From the NCBI RefSeq assembly GCF_026586805.1, contig NZ_JAPFHA010000016.1, positions 45,185 through 109,184 on the forward strand: a DNA stretch of 64,000 nt. Direction: 5' to 3'. The notes under the pieces are model-generated. The model searched no databases. It was not told the DNA's origin and was given only the letters and a program-made list of their open reading frames with translations. The number at the start of each line of letters is the position of its first letter. Within the stretch, counting starts at the first letter, position 1. The position numbers were made by a program, and so were the translations under genes. This document shows, in pieces, positions 39,084 through 47,840 of the stretch. This stretch comes from Niveibacterium sp. 24ML (GTDB lineage: Bacteria > Pseudomonadota > Gammaproteobacteria > Burkholderiales > Rhodocyclaceae).

Positions 39084-39377
39084 ATGAAGAGTAACGACAA
39101 AGTTGATGTTCGCGAAATCCGCCGCAAGCTTGGCCTGAACCAGTCACAGTTCTGGTCGAAGATCGGTGTTACCCAAAGCGGTGGATCGCGTTACGAAAGC
39201 GGCCGCAACATTCCGCGCCCGGTTCAAGCGCTGCTTCGCCTGGTGCACGTTGAGCAGGTCGATATCGGCAAGATCCGCAAGGACGAAGTTGATGTCATCG
39301 AATACCTGAAGCAAACCGATCCTGAACTGCTGAAGAACCTCAAGAAAGAAGCCAAGGCCAAGAAGAAGGCCGGCTGA
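39084..39377 (+). CDS. XRE-type helix-turn-helix protein
   Basis: About 97 residues from MKSNDKVDVREI, chosen because GAGG lies just upstream; a GTG 15 codons earlier is possible. One HTH (REIRRKLGLNQSQFWSKIGV, TQSGGSRYESGRNIPRPV) is followed by a Lys-rich tail (LKKEAKAKKKAG). Such proteins are common in Betaproteobacteria; the target is unknown. A strong terminator separates it from queD. Confidence 0.8.
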   Translation: MKSNDKVDVREIRRKLGLNQSQFWSKIGVTQSGGSRYESGRNIPRPVQALLRLVHVEQVDIGKIRKDEVDVIEYLKQTDPELLKNLKKEAKAKKKAG

Positions 39378-39410
39378 TAGAATCTGCGGCCTCTTCCGGC
39401 AGGCTTACAA

Positions 39411-39444
39411 AACAACGGCATCCAGGTGGATGCCGTTGTTGTTT
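39411..39444 (+). terminator. Terminator after the XRE gene
   Basis: AACAACGGCATCC pairs perfectly with GGATGCCGTTGTT around a 4-nt loop, followed by GTTTCT. Confidence 0.85.
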
Positions 39445-39497
39445 CTGGGCAAGCCTCGCCAAAGACCGATCAGTCAAGCAAAGCAGGCAGATGAAAT

Positions 39498-39941
39498 ATG
39501 AGAATCACGCGGCGACTTGAGTTTGATGCGGGACACCGCATCCCCCATCACAACAGCCAATGCAAGAACTTGCATGGTCACCGCTACACGCTTGAAGTCA
39601 CGCTGCTTGGCGAGACAATCACGAAATCAGGCGCCTCAGACGAGGGCATGGTGCTCGACTTCTCAGACGTGAAAGCGATCACGAAGCGGGAGATCGTTGA
39701 CGTATGGGATCACGCTTTTCTCGTCCACGCCGACGACACCGAAGTGCGTGCATTTCTGGAGTCAATCCCGGGCCACAAGACAGTCGTACTTCCGTTGATC
39801 CCAACCGCCGAGAATCTGGCCAGAATCGCCTTCGACACGCTTGCAGGCAGATTTGCCGAGACCTACGGATCGCGCCTCACGCTGGAGCGCGTCCGTCTGT
39901 ACGAAACACCGAACTGCTGGGCAGACGCTGAAGCAATCTAG
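39498..39941 (+). CDS. queD: 6-carboxy-5,6,7,8-tetrahydropterin synthase
   Basis: 147 residues. Zinc-binding His in FDAGHRIPHH and NLHGHRYTLEV, the catalytic Cys in HHNSQCKN, VWDHAFLVHADD and the Glu of IPTAENLARIA. It converts dihydroneopterin triphosphate from FolE into carboxytetrahydropterin in queuosine synthesis. It is the last core gene before the island integrase. Confidence 0.92.
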   Translation: MRITRRLEFDAGHRIPHHNSQCKNLHGHRYTLEVTLLGETITKSGASDEGMVLDFSDVKAITKREIVDVWDHAFLVHADDTEVRAFLESIPGHKTVVLPLIPTAENLARIAFDTLAGRFAETYGSRLTLERVRLYETPNCWADAEAI

Positions 39942-40015
39942 CATGTCGCAAGCGCAGCTCAAGTTCTTGCTTTGAAGCTGAGCATAGGCCGAGCATCAGC
40001 GCCCGCCAGAAATGC

Positions 40016-40048
40016 AAAAAACCGCAGAGCCTGTCGCTGTGCGGTTTT
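40016..40048 (+). terminator. Terminator after queD
   Basis: AAAAACCGCA pairs with TGCGGTTTT, followed by GTCTG. It marks the core side of the genomic island boundary. Confidence 0.75.
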
Positions 40049-40208
40049 GTCTGATTACTTTGGCGGAAGCGGTGTCTGCCGACCCCCGCGTTTCACCACG
40101 TCTCAGTAAGTCGATCCATCTCCCCTAGATCCTTCCACCGCAAGGGTTTCATGGAATTCTCTTGTCTCAGCGCTGCTCCGACGATACCATCCAATCGCGA
40201 AATTATTG

Positions 40209-41426
40209 ATGGGGCTTTGGATGGGGCGAAAAGCGAAGGAGTTGTCGGCGCTTGAAGTTGGCCGACTCACCAAAGCCGGGATGAACTTCGTCGGAGGTGT
40301 CTCCGGACTCGCCCTGCTCATCTCCGAACGCGGCGCCAAGAGCTGGATTTTGCGCATCCGCGTGAGCGGCAAGCGGCGTGATATGGGGCTTGGCGGATAC
40401 CCGGACGTCACACTCGCCGACGCCCGCCGCCGCGCGAGGGAGGAACGCGAACGGATTGATCGCGGCGAAGACCCCATCGCCGAGCGAACAAAAGCCAAAC
40501 AGGCTCGACTCGTCGAGGCGATGGCAATGATCACATTCGATCAGTGCGCTACTGCTTACATTGCCGCAAACGAAGCGGGCTGGAAGAACGCCAAACACAC
40601 AAGCCAGTGGCGGGCAACGATTACTCAATACGTCAGCCCCGTAATTGGCGACATTGCGGTCAACAATGTGACGCTCGCCCATGTTCTACGAATTCTCGAA
40701 CCGATCTGGGCGACGAAGACCGAGACTGCAAGTCGCCTGCGCGGACGGATCGAGGCCGTTCTGGACTGGGCGACAGTGCGCGACTACCGGTCAGGCGATA
40801 ACCCGGCCCGATGGCGCGGCCACCTGGACAAGGTGCTACCCAAGCCATCACGCGTAACCAAGGTCGAACACCACGCCGCCCTGCCCTACCGTGAGATCGC
40901 CGCCTTCATGAAGTGCCTGTCCGAACAAAACGGCCTTGGTGCGCGCGCTTTGGAGTTTGCCATTCTGACTGCAGCCCGGTCCGGCGAAGTAAGAGGCGCA
41001 ACTTGGCAAGAGATCGACCTGCGCGCTGGCGTGTGGACCATCCCCGCCGAGCGGATGAAGGCGGGCAAAGAACATCGAGTCCCGCTATCCCCACGCGTGC
41101 AGGCTATCTTGCGGAACCTGCAATGCGACGAGGGCTCGGATCTGCTGTTCCCGAGCACTCGCAAAAAACCGCTCTCCGACATGACGCTCACCGCGCTTCT
41201 ACGCCGAATGAAGCTGGATGTCACCGCACACGGATTTCGATCCACGTTCCGGGACTGGGCCGGCGAAACGACCGCATATGCCCGCGAAGTCATCGAACAC
41301 GCGCTCGCTCACCAGCTCAAAGACAAGGCGGAAGCCGCTTACCAGCGCGGTGATTTGTTCGAGAAGCGCCGCCACCTCATGTGCGACTGGGCCGCTTATT
41401 GCTCAGGCGAAGATCCCCGCAAGTAA
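40209..41426 (+). CDS. P4-type tyrosine integrase of the genomic island
   Basis: About 405 residues. The N-terminal DUF4102-like arm-binding domain includes KSWILRIRVSGKRRDMGLGG and VTLADARRRA. The SAM-like core-binding region is central. Catalytic residues are R in TAARSGEV, R in AHGFRSTFRDW and the terminal AEAAYQRGDLFEKRR with the Tyr nucleophile. ATG 40209 is taken; 40221 is the alternative. The defence genes follow in the same direction. I found no tRNA gene next to it and no obvious second attachment repeat. Confidence 0.92.
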   Translation: MGLWMGRKAKELSALEVGRLTKAGMNFVGGVSGLALLISERGAKSWILRIRVSGKRRDMGLGGYPDVTLADARRRAREERERIDRGEDPIAERTKAKQARLVEAMAMITFDQCATAYIAANEAGWKNAKHTSQWRATITQYVSPVIGDIAVNNVTLAHVLRILEPIWATKTETASRLRGRIEAVLDWATVRDYRSGDNPARWRGHLDKVLPKPSRVTKVEHHAALPYREIAAFMKCLSEQNGLGARALEFAILTAARSGEVRGATWQEIDLRAGVWTIPAERMKAGKEHRVPLSPRVQAILRNLQCDEGSDLLFPSTRKKPLSDMTLTALLRRMKLDVTAHGFRSTFRDWAGETTAYAREVIEHALAHQLKDKAEAAYQRGDLFEKRRHLMCDWAAYCSGEDPRK

Positions 41427-41513
41427 GCATGCCTCTCGGTGCGGAGACTCGCCCCATTGCCCTCAAGCACCTCAGCACCACAAAATGCAGCTTGGACAAT
41501 CATTGATCCGGCC

Positions 41514-44500
41514 ATGCCCGCCTCGAGCAACTTCACCTTCCTAGCCGAGCACGACCCAGTCTTCCTTCAGCTCGCCACGACTGCCGAGCAGGTCTTCGCC
41601 GCCGACCCGAACACCACGCTGATCAAGCTCCGCCAGCTCGGTGAAGCACTCGCGCAAGACGTAGCCGCGAGGGCAGGCGTGCAGTTCGATGCGGAGACGA
41701 GTCAGGCCGATCTGCTGTTCCGACTCAATCGCGAAATCAAGCTTGATCCCACGGTGCGCGAGCTGTTCCACACCCTGCGCATCGAAGGCAACAAAGCGAC
41801 CCACCAGTTCCGCACCCAGCACAAAGAAGCGATGGACGGTCTCAAGGTCGCCCGCGCGTTGGCGATCTGGTTCCACCAATCCTTCGGCAAGGCGGGCGCT
41901 GCATTCAAGGCCGGGCCCTTCGTCCCGCCGCAAGACCCCAGCCTGCAACTGCGCGAACTGCATGCAGAGATCGACGCACTCAAGGCCGAGCTGCTCGGCA
42001 ACCGCGAAGCGTTGGACACCAACCAGCAGCTCGCCGCCCTGCTCGCCCGTGAGAAAGAAGAGTTCGCGGTCCTCGCGCAGCAGATGGATGCCGAAGCGCG
42101 CACCTATCAATCGCTGACCGAAGAACAAAGCGCCGCGGTGGATCGCGTTCGCGCCGAGTTCGAAGCACGCATTGCCGAACTGCAAACCCAGCTTGCCGAC
42201 AGCCAGAAGGCCGCCCAGTCGGTCACGCAGGCCACGCAGTCCGCCAGCAAGCAGCTCGTCCTCAGCGAAGAGCTGACCCGCATCCTGATCGACCAGCAGC
42301 TCGCCGCCGCCGGCTGGGAAGCGGACACGCAGAACCTCAAATACGCCAAGGGCACGCGGCCAGAGAAAGGCAAGCAGCGCGCGATTGCCGAATGGCCCAC
42401 CACCGGCAAACAGGCCGCCGACTACGTGCTGTTCGCCGGTCTCTCGCCGGTCGCCGTGGTCGAAGCGAAACGCGAGAACGAAAACGTCGCCGGCAAGATT
42501 CCGCAGGCCGAGCGCTATTCGCGCGGCTTCAAGCAGGAACAAGGCTTTAAGCCCGCGTGGGAACTGGCCGGCCTGCCCGCCCCCTGGCCGGACGGTCAGG
42601 GCGACGCCTTCCAGATCCCCTTCGTCTATTCGAGCAACAGCCGCCCCTACCTGCAGCAGCTCGCCGAACAATCCGGCATCTGGTTCCGCGACGTCCGCAG
42701 CCCCGCGAACCTCGCCCGGCCGCTGATGGACTTCCACACGCCCGAGGGCCTGCTCGATCAGCTCCATCGCAGCAAGGAAGCCGCCGAGGCCAAACTCAAG
42801 GCCGAAGGCTTCGCCTACCTGCAACTGCGGCCGTATCAGGAGAAGGCGATTCAGGCCGTCGAAGCGGCGATCGCAGCCCACCAGAGCGCCTGCCTGCTCG
42901 CCATGGCCACCGGCACCGGCAAAACGCGCACCATCATCGGCCTGATTTACCGCTTCCTCAAAGCCGAACGCTTCCGCCGCATCCTCTTCCTGGTCGATCG
43001 CACCGCACTCGGCACCCAGGCGCTGGATGCCTTCGGCGACGCGCTGCTCGAACAGAACCAGCCGCTCTCCAAGATCTACAACATCGCAGAACTCGGCGAC
43101 ATGGCCGCCGAAGCCGAAACCCGAGTGCAGGTCGCCACCGTGCAAGCCATGGTCAAGCGCATCTTCCAGTCAGACGACCCGCCCGGCATCGACGCCTTCG
43201 ACTGCGTCATCGTCGACGAAGCGCACCGCGGCTACACGCTCGACCAGGAAATGTCTGAAGGCGAACTACAGGTGCGCGACCAAGGCCAGTACCTCTCCAC
43301 CTACCGCCGCGTGCTCGACTACTTCGACGCGGTGAAGGTCGGCCTCACCGCCACGCCGGCCCGGCACACCACCGAAATCTTCGGCCGCCCGGTCTACACC
43401 TACTCCTACCGCGAAGCCGTCGCCGACGACTGGCTCATCGACCACGAACCACCGATCCGCTACCAGACCCTGCTCTCGCAAAAAGGCATCAAGTTCGACA
43501 AGGGCGAAACGGTCAGCGCCATCAACCTCGGCACCGGCGAGATCGAACAGGCGGAACTCGAAGACGAGCTCAACTTCGAAGTCGAAGCCTTCAACCGCCG
43601 CGTCATCGTTGATGACTTCAACCGCGTCATCTGCGAACAGCTCGCGCAGGAGCTCGACCCCTTCAGCGAAGAGAAGACCATGGTCTTCTGCGCCACCGAC
43701 CTGCACGCCGACATGGTCAAGCGCCTGCTCGACGACGCCTTCAAGGCGGTGCATGGCGACGCCTACAACGAAGCCGCCGTGCGCAAGATCACCGGCAAGT
43801 CGGACAAGGTCAGCGAGCTCATCAAGCGCTACAAGAACGAGCGCTACCCCAACATCGCGATCACGGTTGACCTGCTCACCACCGGCATCGACGTGCCCCG
43901 CATCGCGCACCTCGTCTTCATGCGCCGGGTCCGCTCGCGCATCCTTTACGAGCAGATGATCGGCCGCGCCACCCGCCGCTGCGACGAAATCGGCAAGACG
44001 GTGTTCAAGATCTACGACCCGGTCGACCTCTACAGCGATCTGCAAGAGGTCAGCACCATGAAGCCGCTGGTCAAAGATCCGAACGTCACGCTCGAACAAC
44101 TGCTCGGCGAACTGCACAACCCAGAAAGCTTCAACGCCCCCGGCAGCCGCAGCGAGCAAACCCACGCCCACGACGTACTCGACGCCCTCAGCCAGAAGCT
44201 GATGCGCGTGCTGCGCGACGCCACCCACAAGGCCGAGAAGAAGCCCGCGCTGAAAACCCGCCTCGCCGAACTCGAAGCCCTGTGGGGCGTCGCCCCGGCC
44301 GAACTGCACAAGCACCTCAAGGCGCTCGGCCCGCAAGACGCAGCAGCCTTCCTGCGCCAGCAAGCCGCACTGCTGCAGCAGATCGACGAAGTCAAAGCCC
44401 TCGTCGGCAGCGCCTACATGCCGGTGCTCTCAGACCACAAGGATCAGCTCGTCGCGCGCGAGCAAAGCTACGGCGCCTACAACCGCCCCGAGGACTACCT

Positions 44501-44987
44501 CGACAGCTTCAACCACTTCGTGCGCGAGCAGCTCAACCAGTCCGCTGCGCTCGCCGTCGTCGTCAATCGCCCCAAAGACCTCACCCGCGAACAACTCAAG
44601 GAAGTGCGCCTGCTGCTCGATCAGCACGGCTTCACCGAAGCCCGCCTGCAGTCCGCCTGGCGCAATGCCACCAACCACGACATCGCCGCCAGCATCATCG
44701 GCTACATCCGCCAGGCCGCGCTGGGCGAAGCCCTGCTCCCCTTCGAGCAGCGGGTCGCGCAGGCCATGCAGCGCATCTACATGCTCACCAACTGGTCGAC
44801 GGTTCAGCGCAAGTGGCTGGAGCGCCTTGCCAAGCAGCTCACCCACGAAGTCGTCATCGACACCCAGTTCGTCAATGTGGCCTTCCAGCAAGACGGCGGC
44901 GCCAAGCGGCTAGACCACCTGCTCGGCGGGAAACTGGGTGACGTACTCGATCAACTTGCCACCGGCATCTGGTCCGAGGCCGCCTAG
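41514..44987 (+). CDS. hsdR: Type I restriction endonuclease subunit R
   Basis: About 1157 residues from MPASSNFTFLAEHD. An N-terminal DUF4145-like and coiled-coil region (to about 270) precedes the nuclease core with AVVEAKRENENVAGKIPQAE. Next come helicase motifs LAMATGTGKTRTIIGLIYRF, IVDEAHRGYTLDQE, LTATPARHT and QMIGRATRRCDEIGK. The C-terminus (after about 880) is helical. It cuts and translocates unmodified DNA together with HsdM and HsdS. It is separated from hsdM by an unrelated ATPase gene. Confidence 0.95.
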   Translation: MPASSNFTFLAEHDPVFLQLATTAEQVFAADPNTTLIKLRQLGEALAQDVAARAGVQFDAETSQADLLFRLNREIKLDPTVRELFHTLRIEGNKATHQFRTQHKEAMDGLKVARALAIWFHQSFGKAGAAFKAGPFVPPQDPSLQLRELHAEIDALKAELLGNREALDTNQQLAALLAREKEEFAVLAQQMDAEARTYQSLTEEQSAAVDRVRAEFEARIAELQTQLADSQKAAQSVTQATQSASKQLVLSEELTRILIDQQLAAAGWEADTQNLKYAKGTRPEKGKQRAIAEWPTTGKQAADYVLFAGLSPVAVVEAKRENENVAGKIPQAERYSRGFKQEQGFKPAWELAGLPAPWPDGQGDAFQIPFVYSSNSRPYLQQLAEQSGIWFRDVRSPANLARPLMDFHTPEGLLDQLHRSKEAAEAKLKAEGFAYLQLRPYQEKAIQAVEAAIAAHQSACLLAMATGTGKTRTIIGLIYRFLKAERFRRILFLVDRTALGTQALDAFGDALLEQNQPLSKIYNIAELGDMAAEAETRVQVATVQAMVKRIFQSDDPPGIDAFDCVIVDEAHRGYTLDQEMSEGELQVRDQGQYLSTYRRVLDYFDAVKVGLTATPARHTTEIFGRPVYTYSYREAVADDWLIDHEPPIRYQTLLSQKGIKFDKGETVSAINLGTGEIEQAELEDELNFEVEAFNRRVIVDDFNRVICEQLAQELDPFSEEKTMVFCATDLHADMVKRLLDDAFKAVHGDAYNEAAVRKITGKSDKVSELIKRYKNERYPNIAITVDLLTTGIDVPRIAHLVFMRRVRSRILYEQMIGRATRRCDEIGKTVFKIYDPVDLYSDLQEVSTMKPLVKDPNVTLEQLLGELHNPESFNAPGSRSEQTHAHDVLDALSQKLMRVLRDATHKAEKKPALKTRLAELEALWGVAPAELHKHLKALGPQDAAAFLRQQAALLQQIDEVKALVGSAYMPVLSDHKDQLVAREQSYGAYNRPEDYLDSFNHFVREQLNQSAALAVVVNRPKDLTREQLKEVRLLLDQHGFTEARLQSAWRNATNHDIAASIIGYIRQAALGEALLPFEQRVAQAMQRIYMLTNWSTVQRKWLERLAKQLTHEVVIDTQFVNVAFQQDGGAKRLDHLLGGKLGDVLDQLATGIWSEAA

Positions 44988-45010
44988 CCGCGCGCGCACT
45001 TCTATCAATC

Positions 45011-45040
45011 TATACACAGTCTGAGATATATTTGTGTATA
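45011..45040. promoter_or_regulatory. Inverted repeat in the promoter region of the Orc1-like ATPase gene
   Basis: TATACACA (45011-45018) and TGTGTATA (45033-45040) are perfect inverted arms 14 bp apart, in a short AT-rich gap after hsdR. The right arm runs into TATAAATTG, a possible -10. It may bind a dimeric regulator controlling the ATPase and perhaps hsdMS. Confidence 0.5.
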
Positions 45041-45068
45041 AATTGCTAGAGATCCGGAAGACGCACCC

Positions 45069-46259
45069 ATGGACCCGATCAACAACCCATTTTCACCCGG
45101 CGCAGGCGCGCCGCCGCCAGAACTCGTGGGTCGAGACCCCTTGCTCGAAGAAGCCCGCATCCTTCTCGGGCGCATCAAACAGGGCCGCCCAGAGAAAAGC
45201 CTGCTGCTGACCGGCCTGCGGGGTGTCGGGAAGACCGTGCTGCTCAACGAAATCGAGCGTCTGGCTCGATCGGCCGGCTACCAGACGATCCTGCTCGAAG
45301 CGCACGAAGAAAAACCGCTCGGCGAACTGATCTATCCCGCCTTGCGCAGCCTGCTGTACGAGCTCGATCGCCTTGCGGGCGCAGGCGACAAGGTCAAACG
45401 CGGCTTGGCCGTGCTTCGCGCATTCATCGGCAGCATCAAGTTCACGGTGGGCGACGCTGCGCTGGGGCTCGACATCGAACCCGCCAAAGGCACTGCCGAC
45501 AGCGGTGACATTGAAATCGACCTGCCCAATCTCTTTCAGGCCATCGCCGAAGCCGCTCAGGAACGCCAGACCGCAGTGGCCATCCTGATTGACGAAATCC
45601 AGTACCTCAGCCAGAGGGAACTCGGCGCAATCATCATGGCCATGCACCGCATGCAGCAAAAGCAGCTCCCGCTTGTACTGCTCGCTGCCGGCTTGCCGGT
45701 GCTACCGGGCATGGCGGGCGAATCCAAATCCTACGCAGAGCGGCTCTTCAACTTCCCTGATATCGGCGCCCTCTCTGAAGCCGATGCAGCGAAGGCTTTG
45801 CGCGACCCCGCGGCCAACATGGGGGTCGAGTTCCAAAGTAACGCGCTGCAAGAGGTCTTCCGCCTCACCCACGGCTACCCATACTTCGTTCAGGAATGGG
45901 GCTACCAAGCCTGGAACCAGGCCGCCGCCAGCCCGATCACGCTTGACCTCGTTCAGCGCACCACACCCGCCGTGATTGCGCGGCTAGACAAGAACTTCTT
46001 CCGCGTGCGCTTTGACCGCCTCACCCCCAGCGAACGTAACTTCCTGCGCGCCATGGCCCACCTCGGGCCCGGCAGCCATCGCACCAGCGACATTGCGGCC
46101 ACTTTGGGCACCAGCGTCAGCGGCATTGGCCCGGTCCGCGCCAAGCTGATCAAGAAGGGAATGATCTACAGCCCCGCCCACGGCGACATGGCCTTTACCG
46201 TGCCGCTCTTCGATGAATTCATGGTGCGCGCCATCCCAAGCTTCACGCCCGGAAAGTAA
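45069..46259 (+). CDS. Orc1/archaeal-type AAA ATPase inside the hsd locus
   Basis: 396 residues. Walker A GLRGVGKTVLLNEIERLA, Walker B AILIDEIQYLSQRE, and a sensor segment PLVLLAAGLPVLPG followed by a lid region (SKSYAERLFNF). The C-terminus ends in a winged helix (RTSDIAATLGTSVSGIGPVR, KLIKKGMIYSPAHG). It resembles DNA-binding Orc1/Cdc6-like or MalT-like ATPases, not any canonical type I RM subunit. It lies between hsdR and hsdM on the same strand. Its role is unknown: regulator, NTPase switch or defence gene. Confidence 0.82.
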   Translation: MDPINNPFSPGAGAPPPELVGRDPLLEEARILLGRIKQGRPEKSLLLTGLRGVGKTVLLNEIERLARSAGYQTILLEAHEEKPLGELIYPALRSLLYELDRLAGAGDKVKRGLAVLRAFIGSIKFTVGDAALGLDIEPAKGTADSGDIEIDLPNLFQAIAEAAQERQTAVAILIDEIQYLSQRELGAIIMAMHRMQQKQLPLVLLAAGLPVLPGMAGESKSYAERLFNFPDIGALSEADAAKALRDPAANMGVEFQSNALQEVFRLTHGYPYFVQEWGYQAWNQAAASPITLDLVQRTTPAVIARLDKNFFRVRFDRLTPSERNFLRAMAHLGPGSHRTSDIAATLGTSVSGIGPVRAKLIKKGMIYSPAHGDMAFTVPLFDEFMVRAIPSFTPGK

Positions 46260-46358
46260 GCCGTGCGAAAGCAACTCACGGCACCCGATCGACGCCACCC
46301 GGCAGGCGAGCGTGAAACACCGCGCCGCACTATTTCAACTTCGGCCACAAGTTAAAAC

Positions 46359-47840
46359 ATGAGCAACAACGAAATCGTCCAGAAACTCTGGAACCTCTGC
46401 GACGTCCTGCGTGACGACGGCATCAACTACTCTGACTACGTCACCGAGCTCGTGCTGCTGCTCTTCATCAAGATGGAGCACGAAAACGCAGAAAGCGGCG
46501 TCATGTCCGGCCACAAGCTGCCCGCCGGCGCGCGCTGGCCCGACATCGCCAAGCTCAGCGGGCTCAACCTGCTCAACCACTACCGCGCCACCCTGCTCGA
46601 TCTTTCCAAGAGCACCGACCCGCTGCTCGCCGCCATCTATGCCGACGCGCAAACGCGCCTCAAGGAACCGCGCCACCTCGAACAGCTCATCAAGAGCATC
46701 GACGCCATCGACTGGTTCTCCGCCCAGCGCGACGGCCTTGGCGACCTCTACGAGGGCCTGCTCGAAAAGAACGCCACCGAAACCAAGTCCGGCGCCGGGC
46801 AGTACTTCACCCCCCGCCCGCTCATCGACAGCATCGTCGCGCTGATCGACCCGCAACCGGGCGAAACCGTGCAAGACCCGGCCGCCGGCACCGCCGGCTT
46901 CCTCATCGCGGCGGACACCTACATCAAGGCCCGCACGGACAACCTCTACGACCTCAACGAGAAAGCGCGCACCTTCCAGCGCAACCACGCTTTCATCGGC
47001 ATGGAACTTGTGCCCGGCACCCGCCGCCTGGCGCTGATGAACTGCCTGCTGCACGGCATGGAAGGCGACGCGGCCGGCGTCGTGCATCTGGGCAACACCC
47101 TCGGCACCGCCGGCGCTGCATTGCCCAAGAGCCACATCATCCTCAGCAACCCGCCCTTCGGCACCGCCAAGGGCGGCGGCGGTCCCACGCGCGACGACTT
47201 CACCTACACCACCGCCAACAAGCAGCTCGCCTTCGTGCAGCACATCTACCGGCATCTGAAAGACGGTGGCCGCGCCGCCGTGGTGCTGCCCGACAACGTG
47301 CTGTTCGAAAGCGGCGTCGGCGCCGACATCCGCCGCGACCTGATGGACAAGTGCCGCCTGCACACCCTCCTGCGCCTGCCCACCGGCATCTTCTACGCCC
47401 AGGGCGTGAAGACCAACGTGCTGTTCTTCGACAAGGTCAGCGACAACGCCGAGGGCGCCACGCAGGAAGTCTGGGTCTATGACCTGCGCGCAAACATGCC
47501 GCGCTTCGGCAAGCGCACCCCGCTCACCCGCGACCATTTCAAGGAGTTTGAAGCCGCCTACGCCCCGCTCGCCGCCGAAGCCCGCGCCACCTCCGGCACG
47601 AGCCACGGCCCGCGCACCGACGCTGGCGAACAAGGCCGCTTCCGCCGCTTCACCCGCGCGTGGATCAAGGAGCGCGGCGACAGCCTCGACATCGCCTGGC
47701 TCAAGGACGACAACGCCGAAGACGCCGCCGACCTGCCCGAACCCGCCGTGCTCGCGCAGGAAGCGATGAGCGAACTCGAAGGCGCAATTGCGGAGTTGCA
47801 GGCGATTCTGGAGGAACTGGGTGAAGAGGTGGACGAATGA
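46359..47840 (+). CDS. hsdM: Type I restriction-modification methyltransferase subunit M
   Basis: 493 residues. Helical N-terminus LWNLCDVLRDDGINYSDYV, AdoMet motif DPAAGTAGFLIAADTYI, target adenine motif ILSNPPFGTAKGGG, and GQYFTPRPLIDSIVALI. It methylates adenine within the site chosen by HsdS. Its stop overlaps the hsdS start by 4 bp. Confidence 0.96.
   Translation: MSNNEIVQKLWNLCDVLRDDGINYSDYVTELVLLLFIKMEHENAESGVMSGHKLPAGARWPDIAKLSGLNLLNHYRATLLDLSKSTDPLLAAIYADAQTRLKEPRHLEQLIKSIDAIDWFSAQRDGLGDLYEGLLEKNATETKSGAGQYFTPRPLIDSIVALIDPQPGETVQDPAAGTAGFLIAADTYIKARTDNLYDLNEKARTFQRNHAFIGMELVPGTRRLALMNCLLHGMEGDAAGVVHLGNTLGTAGAALPKSHIILSNPPFGTAKGGGGPTRDDFTYTTANKQLAFVQHIYRHLKDGGRAAVVLPDNVLFESGVGADIRRDLMDKCRLHTLLRLPTGIFYAQGVKTNVLFFDKVSDNAEGATQEVWVYDLRANMPRFGKRTPLTRDHFKEFEAAYAPLAAEARATSGTSHGPRTDAGEQGRFRRFTRAWIKERGDSLDIAWLKDDNAEDAADLPEPAVLAQEAMSELEGAIAELQAILEELGEEVDE

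Noticed and set aside
40060..40140. Possible tRNA 3' end next to the integrase (GGCGGAAGCGGTG)
   Set aside because: No complete cloverleaf, anticodon arm or T-loop could be folded from the sequence.
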